Below are positions 7,068 to 11,701 of a DNA stretch of 11,701 nt, piece after piece. Below the pieces are notes generated by a model, which worked only from the letters and a program-made list of their open reading frames with translations, was not told where the DNA came from and searched no databases. The stretch covers positions 1-11,701 of the forward strand of contig CAJLYN010000051.1 of assembly GCA_905210875.1 (NCBI GenBank). Reading direction: 5' to 3'. The stretch comes from an uncultured Bacteroides sp. GTDB lineage: Bacteria > Bacteroidota > Bacteroidia > Bacteroidales > UBA11471. Positions within the stretch are counted from its first letter, which is position 1, and the number at the start of each line of letters is the position of its first letter. Made by a program: the position numbers and the translations under genes.

Positions 7068-8012
7068 TTAGTGGTTCTGGCACTGCCGTAATTGTTCAAA
7101 TAGTGTTTTCTCTTTGTCCGAGAGATTCGTAGGTATCGTTACATGGCATGTAACAATAAGATCACCAAAAGTTCCCTCCTCTTTATATACAGGGAAACCT
7201 TTTCCTTTCAGACGGACCTTGCTTTCGCTTTGGGTACCGGGTTTTACCTTCATCTTTACCTGTCCGTTCAACGTATTTATGACAACATCGCCACCCAAAA
7301 CGGCCGTGTACAAGTCGATGTTCAAGTCGGTATACAAGTCGTTTCCTTTCCGTTTGAACTGCGGGTCGTCTTCTACCACAAAGGTTATGTAAAGGTCGCC
7401 GGCCGGTGCTCCATCGGCACCTTTCTCACCATGTCCTTTAAGTTTGATAACCTGACCGTTTTCCACACCGGCAGGAACAGTGATACGCAATGTCTCTCCA
7501 CCTACGGTAAAGGTCTGCTGATGCGTAACGGCTGCCTCACGCAAGGTTAAAGGTAACTCGGCCTGAATATCCTGTCCACGATATTGTGCATGCCGGCCAA
7601 ATCTCGACGATGCTCCATGTTTTCCAAAGAGCTCTTCGAAAAAGTCCGAAAATCCACTTCCATTTCCGCCAAATCCGCTTGAAAAATGTGCTCCGTCGGT
7701 CGAATACCAATAGGTACCGTCTCCACCGGCAGCGCCACGTCCGCCCTGAGAACCATAAGCTTTCTGCCGGGCCTCAAACTCATCGGCGTGTTTCCATTGC
7801 TCTCCATAGGTATCATATTTCTTTCGCTTCTCGGGGTCGCCCAATACTTCGTTGGCCTCATTCAACTGCTGGAATTTCTCCTTGGCCGAGGGGTCATTGG
7901 GATTCAGATCGGGGTGATATTTGCAAGCCAACTTTCGGTATGCTTTCTTAATATCGTCCTGAGTTGCGTTTTTATCGACGCCTAATATTTTGTAATAATC
8001 AATATATGGCAT
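7068..8012 (-). CDS. cbpA: CbpA/DnaJ-like type II J-domain co-chaperone
   Basis: A 314-residue protein when started at 8012 ([12 protein letters not shown]), where the J domain normally begins. A longer frame to 8108 adds 32 residues without family character and is rejected. The J domain occupies about residues 4-70 with HPD at 33-35. A Gly/Phe-rich linker runs from about 86 to 135 ([18 protein letters not shown]). The C-terminal substrate-binding domains follow at about 147-300 ([17 protein letters not shown], then VRLKGKGFP). The CxxCxGxG zinc repeats of true DnaJ are absent, which makes this the CbpA class. It stimulates the ATPase of DnaK and delivers clients; E. coli CbpA also binds curved DNA in the nucleoid. 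The neighbouring cbpM supports the name. I see no CIRCE element or clear promoter in the 350 bases upstream. Confidence 0.93.
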   Translation of the reverse strand: MPYIDYYKILGVDKNATQDDIKKAYRKLACKYHPDLNPNDPSAKEKFQQLNEANEVLGDPEKRKKYDTYGEQWKHADEFEARQKAYGSQGGRGAAGGDGTYWYSTDGAHFSSGFGGNGSGFSDFFEELFGKHGASSRFGRHAQYRGQDIQAELPLTLREAAVTHQQTFTVGGETLRITVPAGVENGQVIKLKGHGEKGADGAPAGDLYITFVVEDDPQFKRKGNDLYTDLNIDLYTAVLGGDVVINTLNGQVKMKVKPGTQSESKVRLKGKGFPVYKEEGTFGDLIVTCHVTIPTNLSDKEKTLFEQLRQCQNH

Positions 8013-8210
8013 ATCGTTTCTGTTTTTTATATTGTATCGATTTTTGTAACCAATAGTGTTATATTCCCTACAAATCCCATGCCGATTGACAATTTGGCAG
8101 AAATTCATACCGAGTTTCCAATTCTACTGCCACATTCTGCACAAGGCTTGCTTCCCGGAATGATTTTTCTTCGTATAAACTTATGAAGCTACAAAAAGCG
8201 ACATTTTGAC

Positions 8211-8237
8211 ACCTTTAAAGGTATAAAAAATTTTATA
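8211..8237. promoter_or_regulatory. Palindrome plus AT hairpin upstream of cbpA
   Basis: ACCTTTAAAGGT is a perfect 12-base palindrome (8211-8222). It runs straight into TATAAAA-AA-TTTTATA (8222-8237). On the minus strand TTTG at about 8238-8241 is followed by this AT block, which loosely recalls a Bacteroidota promoter, although the spacing is too short for a standard -33/-7 pair. It could be an operator or promoter core for cbpA, about 200 bases upstream of the start. This is inference from symmetry and position. Confidence 0.3.
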
Positions 8238-8274
8238 TCAAACAGTTCAACAAAATAAAAAATTTTTATGCATA

Positions 8275-8331
8275 AAGGCATAGCGCAGCTAATGATTCTT
8301 TATGAAATCTTTTTATGCTACACTATGCCTT
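8275..8331 (-). terminator. Possible terminator of the PL11 lyase gene
   Basis: AAGGCATAG (8275-8283) pairs with CTATGCCTT (8323-8331) in a 9-bp stem. After a 3-by-3 internal loop, AGC/GCT adds three further pairs, enclosing an AT-rich loop of 27 bases. On the minus strand the structure lies about 40 bases after the lyase stop and is followed by TATGCATAAAAATTTTTT. The long loop and the delayed T-run make it weaker than the other two terminators, so a processing site or an operator is also possible. Confidence 0.4.
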
Positions 8332-8368
8332 CAAAACATTTCAACGGCATACAATCCCTACTGCCCCA

Positions 8369-10234
8369 CTAACGGCCGTATCGGTCGGGCAGATAAAAGC
8401 CAAGATGGGGAGGCTGATTGTAGGCCACATTCTGCCACACAATACCCATGCGATAGACCGGGTCGTGCATAAGGGTAGGTATGCAATACGCAGTGGGAAT
8501 CGTTGTGGTAAAGAGCACCAGATCCGAGGCGGTCTCCCGATCCCACAAAATCACCTCTTCTCGCCAGTCACCCAATATATCGGCACTTATCGACGGCGTT
8601 CTCTTGGAACCATTACAAGAAGATACCGGTTGCAGGTCTCGGAAATCGACACAGGTCTCGCAGTGGTTCTTCTCGATATTCCATTTCGAGATGCGCGTAC
8701 CGTCAAGGAGTTCGTCGCAAAGATCACCGTCCCAGTAAATTCGGAAATTGACCGGCATGCGTCCGCGGGCAATTACCCGGAAACCGTCAGTTGAATAGAT
8801 GTTCGACGACGCCAGCGACCAAAACTCAAATCCGCGGTAACGGGGGTCAATATCGGCGGCAATACCTCGTCCGGTATCTTTGTTGTCGTCTTCATGGAAA
8901 AGAATCTCTCCCGTGCGGGCATCGCGCACATCGGCTCCTCCACGTTCTTCATGTATCATGAATATTTCCAATCCTGGACGGTCGGGCATCAGGTCGGAAA
9001 CATGCAAAGCATCGCCGTGACCCCACGACGTGCGATGTAACAATGTGCCGTCGTTATCAAGAACAGCCGCTCCATAAATAATCTCATCACAACCATCACC
9101 GTCGACATCGGCTACCGAGAGGCTGTGTGCCCCTTCGCCATAAAGTCCTCGCCCTCTCTTTTCGGAACGATGCAGCCAGCGCAGTTTCAACTGTTGTCCG
9201 TCAAAATCGTAGGCTGCCACATAGGCATTGGTATAGTATCCACGGCACATGACCAGGCTGGGTCTCTTCCCGTCGAGCCAGGCCACACAAGCCAGATAAC
9301 GCTCGCTGCGATTAGCCTTGTTGTCGCCCCACTTTGTGGTAATATCACGACCGGGCTGATAGGGCACGGTCGACAATGCCGCGCCACTCTCCCCATCGAA
9401 AACTGTCAGGTATTCAGGTCCGGCCATGATGGTACCTACCACCTCGTCACCCACCGGTGTACGATAATCGGCCTGCGGGTCGTCTCCATTGAGCACGACA
9501 TACTTTCCGGTACCATCGATGGTTCCGGGAGCTGTCTTACAGGCAACCTCTGAACGGCCGTCGCCGTCGAGGTCATAAACCATAAACTGGGTATAATGGG
9601 CTCCGGCGCGAATATTCTTTCCCAGCGCGATACGCCACAACTGTGTGCCGTCCAACTCGTAACAATCGAGATAGACCTCGCCGGTATAGCCACGAAATGC
9701 ATTGTCGCGGGAGTTACTGGGATCCCAACGCAAAACAATCTCATACTGTCCGTCGCCGTCGACATCGCCTACACTGCAATCGCCGGGAAAGTACCGATAC
9801 GGTTCTCCGTTGGGACGGTCAAGTTCTCGCCCCCGATTGACCGCATGAAAAGGCGGCGTTATCCCTCCTGCCGGACGGTTGAGATGAATACGCATATAGG
9901 GTTGTGCCCACGGGGTAACGGGTCGGGAATTCTCTACCTCCTTGCCGCCACAAAGCGTCCTCACAACATACTGCGATGTTGGAGAGCCCTCCTTGTCGAC
10001 CCAGTTAGTCACAGACAATGGCTCGGGATTGATTTTCTCGCCATCGCGATACAGGTCGAAAAGTGTACTGTCGCCGTCGGTCGACAAACTGCGCCAACCG
10101 ATAAAAATCCCCTCCGGAGTCTTTACGGCAACTGTTCCACGGTCGAGTTTTTCCGGGGAAAAAGCCATCGAGGCCACAGAAGGGTACATCAAGATTATGA
10201 ACGACAAAGCCGCTCTTACAAATTTTCTTTTCAT
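8369..10234 (-). CDS. Secreted rhamnogalacturonan lyase, PL11-type
   Basis: A 621-residue protein from the ATG at 10234, chosen because it opens with a Sec signal peptide (MKRKFVRAALSFIILMYPSVASMA) with likely cleavage before FSPEK; the frame continues upstream but without signal or homology. There is no lipobox, so it is probably periplasmic or secreted. Residues about 30-118 form a fibronectin-III-like domain (GIFIGWRSL, LFDLYRDGEKI). The rest is a large beta-propeller with calcium-binding loops DVDGDGQYE (157-165), DLDGDGRSE (221-229) and DVDGDGCDE (376-384), followed by ADILGDWREE (551-560). This plan matches PL11 enzymes such as Bacillus YesW/YesX, which cleave the rhamnose-galacturonic acid backbone of RG-I by beta-elimination. 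Endo or exo action cannot be told. It stands alone, without susC/susD or other pectinase genes in view. Confidence 0.9.
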   Translation of the reverse strand: MKRKFVRAALSFIILMYPSVASMAFSPEKLDRGTVAVKTPEGIFIGWRSLSTDGDSTLFDLYRDGEKINPEPLSVTNWVDKEGSPTSQYVVRTLCGGKEVENSRPVTPWAQPYMRIHLNRPAGGITPPFHAVNRGRELDRPNGEPYRYFPGDCSVGDVDGDGQYEIVLRWDPSNSRDNAFRGYTGEVYLDCYELDGTQLWRIALGKNIRAGAHYTQFMVYDLDGDGRSEVACKTAPGTIDGTGKYVVLNGDDPQADYRTPVGDEVVGTIMAGPEYLTVFDGESGAALSTVPYQPGRDITTKWGDNKANRSERYLACVAWLDGKRPSLVMCRGYYTNAYVAAYDFDGQQLKLRWLHRSEKRGRGLYGEGAHSLSVADVDGDGCDEIIYGAAVLDNDGTLLHRTSWGHGDALHVSDLMPDRPGLEIFMIHEERGGADVRDARTGEILFHEDDNKDTGRGIAADIDPRYRGFEFWSLASSNIYSTDGFRVIARGRMPVNFRIYWDGDLCDELLDGTRISKWNIEKNHCETCVDFRDLQPVSSCNGSKRTPSISADILGDWREEVILWDRETASDLVLFTTTIPTAYCIPTLMHDPVYRMGIVWQNVAYNQPPHLGFYLPDRYGR

Positions 10235-10446
10235 GATACTTTCGCTTTTTGATGGTTTAGACTGCATGAAATAGAAAAGGTTTACTGCACTCCATAAAAA
10301 ATAATGCAGCAGCCGTTTTTCCCAGGCAAGCCGCAGAGATGCACAACTGTCGCACGCGACAGCTGCCGGCACAACAGTGAAAAAAGATTTCTCTCCGACC
10401 ACTCGGCTACCTCTGAACAAGAAGCCCGAACATGGAAGAGGCAGAA
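10235..10446 (-). promoter_or_regulatory. Leader/promoter region of the PL11 lyase gene
   Basis: About 210 bases lie between the purN terminator and the lyase start. No gene is seen. On the minus strand it includes an A-rich stretch just before the ATG (AAAAAGCGAAAGTATC) and a short perfect inverted repeat at 10347-10362. No consensus TAnnTTTG box is present. The lyase transcript should begin here, since purN upstream ends at a hairpin. Confidence 0.45.
10347..10362. repeat. Inverted repeat in the PL11 leader
   Basis: CTGTCGC-AC-GCGACAG gives a 7-bp perfect inverted repeat with a 2-base centre, flanked by the direct repeat GCACAAC (at 10341 and about 10370). The 2-base centre is too tight for an RNA hairpin loop, so a protein-binding operator is the more natural reading. 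It lies about 115 bases upstream of the lyase ATG. Confidence 0.4.
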
Positions 10447-10476
10447 AGGGCCTGTCGGGAACGACCGGCAGGCCCT
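10447..10476 (-). terminator. Intrinsic terminator after purN
   Basis: AGGGCCTGTCGG (10447-10458) and CCGGCAGGCCCT (10465-10476) form a 12-bp GC-rich stem with one G-T wobble and a 6-base loop. On the minus strand it lies 30 bases after the purN stop and is followed by TTTCTGCC. It closes the nrdD-nrdG-purN transcript before the PL11 leader. Confidence 0.8.
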
Positions 10477-10506
10477 GTATTTTGCGACCGCAACACCCGC
10501 GCCGTA

Positions 10507-11103
10507 TCAATCGCCCAGCGCTATGTCGTGAGTGGCAATGCGACAGAGGGTCTCGACGAGAAACGTATGTTCGCGCTCCAATACCCGGGCTGCCAAAGTC
10601 TCGGGCGTATCGCCCCGCTCAACGGGCACTTCGGCCTGAGCCACAATCTCGCCACGGTCATAATCTTCATCGACACGGTGTATGGTAACGCCCGACACGG
10701 CATCGCCGGCCGCAATGACAGCTTCGTGCACGTGAATGCCATACATTCCTTTTCCACCATGACGAGGCAAGAGCGCCGGATGTATGTTGAAGACCCGGCG
10801 ATGGTATCTTCTCAGCACCTCGACAGGGAGCATGCGCATATAGCCAAGCAACAAAATGAGATCGGCCTCTTTCTCGGCCAAAATATCCAGAAGCTTTTGC
10901 GACACGGCCTCCTCACTGCCCTCGGTCTTCAAGCTGATGTGATAGGCCGGTATTCCCGCCATGCGGGCCCGCTCCAAAGCAAATGCGCCCGAATTGTTAC
11001 TGATGACAGCCTTGACACAAGCCTCTACCCGCCCCTCTTTCACCGCATCGATGACAGCTTGTAAATTGGAACCTCCATGTGATGCAAAAACAACTATATT
11101 CAT
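10507..11103 (-). CDS. purN: Phosphoribosylglycinamide formyltransferase (GART)
   Basis: A 198-residue protein of normal family length. It transfers the formyl group of 10-formyltetrahydrofolate to GAR, the third step of de novo purine synthesis, in the cytoplasm. Family marks are the phosphate-binding GGSNLQAV near residues 10-17, ISNNSGAFALERA (34-46), LLGYMRML (85-92) and the catalytic set Asn106 and His108 in FNIHPALLP plus Asp145 in RVDEDYDRG. All three catalytic residues are present. The start at 11103 gives MNIVVFASHGGSN, the expected beginning. The gene is 15 bases downstream of nrdG, so it is likely read from the nrdDG promoter outside the window. A strong hairpin follows the stop. 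Identification is secure. Confidence 0.95.
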   Translation of the reverse strand: MNIVVFASHGGSNLQAVIDAVKEGRVEACVKAVISNNSGAFALERARMAGIPAYHISLKTEGSEEAVSQKLLDILAEKEADLILLLGYMRMLPVEVLRRYHRRVFNIHPALLPRHGGKGMYGIHVHEAVIAAGDAVSGVTIHRVDEDYDRGEIVAQAEVPVERGDTPETLAARVLEREHTFLVETLCRIATHDIALGD

Positions 11104-11118
11104 ATCTACTCTTATCTC

Positions 11119-11640
11119 TTACAATATATATGTTATCGCACACCCCTCCCGCAGGGAAGAGGGTACGTCGATGAGCCGCTGGTTGCGACTCCCCCGGAAA
11201 CGCAAAGATAAGTCTCTTTCGGCTAATATGAAAGGGCCGTCGACCAAAACATCGACATACGCCAGCAATTCCCGAGCCGGCCCACGGTTCAGCAGCGCCT
11301 CGAAGCAATATCCCGTGTAGCACCAGATGGTCTTTCGGGCCTCCTCCTTGATGCGCCGTGCCAGAGGGATCAGGGCCGAAGCCTGCAAGAGAGGGTCTCC
11401 GCCGGAGAAGGTTACATTCATGTCGGCCTGGCACACGATGTCGAAAAGGTCGTCGACCGAGTAGGGAGTGCCGCTTCTGATGTCCCACGACTGCGGATTG
11501 TGACAACCGGCACAACCATTCTCGCAACCGGCCAGGTATATCGAGGTGCGCAACCCCACCCCGTCGACCGATGTTCCCTCTACAATATCAAGCACCGAGA
11601 GGGTCGACGACTGCGGATTATCGGTGAACGACGCGGTCAT
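11119..11640 (-). CDS. nrdG: Anaerobic ribonucleotide reductase-activating protein (radical SAM)
   Basis: A 173-residue protein from the ATG at 11640, which overlaps the nrdD stop by 23 bases. An ATG at 11661 would overlap more and add seven residues; an even shorter GTG start near VLDIVEG cannot be excluded. NrdG uses a [4Fe-4S] cluster and S-adenosylmethionine to make the glycyl radical of NrdD. The cluster motif CENGCAGCHNPQSWD has the CxxxCxxC spacing (Cys39, 43 and 46 in this numbering). SGGDP follows about 33 residues later, for SAM binding. WCYTGY and VLVDGPF are further family segments, and FRGSRNQR is the usual C-terminal motif. Its overlap with nrdD suggests translational coupling, and purN follows after 15 bases. 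Confidence 0.94.
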   Translation of the reverse strand: MTASFTDNPQSSTLSVLDIVEGTSVDGVGLRTSIYLAGCENGCAGCHNPQSWDIRSGTPYSVDDLFDIVCQADMNVTFSGGDPLLQASALIPLARRIKEEARKTIWCYTGYCFEALLNRGPARELLAYVDVLVDGPFILAERDLSLRFRGSRNQRLIDVPSSLREGCAITYIL

Positions 11641-11701
11641 GGAGTTCGGCAAGTTTGGCATGATTCCAACGGTCGGTAGCCCCTACAAGGTAACCGGTAA
11701 T
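11618..11701 (-). CDS. nrdD: Anaerobic ribonucleoside-triphosphate reductase, C-terminal end only
   Basis: The last 27 codons and the TAA stop (11618-11620) of a frame running off the right edge on the minus strand. They read ITGYLVGATDRWNHAKLAEL followed by HDRVVHR, which matches the C-terminus of NrdD just after the glycyl-radical loop (the radical glycine lies upstream, outside or at the edge of the window; the first visible segment is the conserved GYL.G...RWN.AK..EL tail). NrdD reduces ribonucleoside triphosphates to deoxy forms in the absence of oxygen. The position immediately before and overlapping nrdG confirms the call. Catalytic residues cannot be checked because most of the gene is missing. 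Confidence 0.88.
   Translation of the reverse strand: MTGYLVGATDRWNHAKLAELHDRVVHR

Larger units (their letters stand above)
8013..8368. other. AT-rich, palindrome-rich intergenic gap
   Basis: This is a 356-base gap between the cbpA start and the PL11 lyase stop, both on the minus strand. No credible gene is visible. It should carry the cbpA promoter and the lyase terminator. The 8161-8340 part is strongly AT-rich compared with the genes. It contains the perfect palindrome ACCTTTAAAGGT (8211-8222), the TATAAAA/TTTTATA hairpin (8222-8237), the perfect palindrome TTTATGCATAAA (8265-8276), a direct repeat TTTTTATGC (8263 and 8310) and a long-loop inverted repeat (8275-8331). No exact TAnnTTTG box was found on the minus strand. 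Confidence 0.6.

Noticed and set aside
8013..8108. N-terminal extension of CbpA by 32 residues
   Set aside because: The J domain starts at [12 protein letters not shown] as in relatives; the extension lacks family similarity and lies in AT-rich noncoding sequence.
9596..10252. Plus-strand open frame of 218 codons opposite the PL11 lyase
   Set aside because: The minus-strand protein has a signal peptide and calcium-binding repeats in this stretch; the plus-strand frame has no features.
10391..10418. tRNA-Ser/Leu-like D-arm string on the minus strand (GGTAGCCGAGTGGTCGGAG)
   Set aside because: The match stops after the D-arm region: no paired acceptor ends, no anticodon stem and no TTCGAATCC T-arm follow. 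It might be chance or a decayed tRNA fragment, but there is no att repeat or integrase to support the latter.
10235..10510. Upstream extension of the PL11 frame by 92 residues
   Set aside because: It would bury the signal peptide and run through the purN terminator, so the ATG at 10234 is preferred.
10507..11064. Plus-strand frame of similar length opposite purN
   Set aside because: PurN has its full catalytic set on the minus strand; the opposite frame has no recognisable motif.
1..11701. CRISPR array, insertion sequence, toxin-antitoxin or phage-defence genes
   Set aside because: No regularly spaced repeats, transposase or recombinase motifs, or defence domains were found; every large frame is accounted for by known families.

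Overview
The window looks like ordinary chromosome from an anaerobic member of Bacteroidales (Bacteroidota). Support for this comes from the gene content: a ferredoxin-linked 2-oxoacid oxidoreductase gamma subunit, oxygen-independent ribonucleotide reductase NrdD/NrdG, a secreted rhamnogalacturonan lyase, and a CbpA/CbpM chaperone pair. Starts are preceded by A-rich leaders rather than strong Shine-Dalgarno sequences. Base composition of the genes is moderately GC-rich, and I cannot name the genus from sequence alone. Coding density is high, and all twelve complete genes have intact frames. No mobile element, CRISPR array, rRNA or tRNA is visible.

Layout. From 1 to 1814 (+) there is a tight run: the 3' end of a korC-type gamma subunit, mtnN (MTA/SAH nucleosidase), luxS (S-ribosylhomocysteine lyase) and a small DUF2007-type gene, with gaps of 11 to 18 bases. 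MtnN and LuxS act in sequence: SAH to S-ribosylhomocysteine, then to homocysteine plus the AI-2 precursor DPD. After a 92-base gap, 1907 to 6630 (+) holds a second tight unit: a GtrA-family membrane protein, an ArnT-like membrane glycosyltransferase, topB (DNA topoisomerase III, start codon overlapping the previous stop) and a Nudix hydrolase. A bidirectional hairpin terminator at 6659 to 6693 separates this unit from the convergent minus-strand pair cbpA-cbpM (8012 to 6753).

A 356-base AT-rich gap with several palindromes (8013 to 8368) lies between cbpA and a single minus-strand gene, a secreted family PL11-type rhamnogalacturonan lyase (10234 to 8369). The lyase has a long leader containing an inverted repeat. 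Finally nrdD (3' end only), nrdG and purN run on the minus strand from the right edge to 10507 and end at a strong hairpin at 10447 to 10476.

The central functions are methyl-cycle recycling/AI-2, deoxynucleotide and purine synthesis, DNA topology and proteostasis. The accessory functions are lipid or envelope glycosylation and pectin (RG-I) degradation. I found no convincing undescribed system. The points most worth a second look are the coupling of topB to a membrane glycosyltransferase module, the altered TOPRIM motif of TopB, the palindrome-rich gap at 8013 to 8368, and the stand-alone PL11 lyase.
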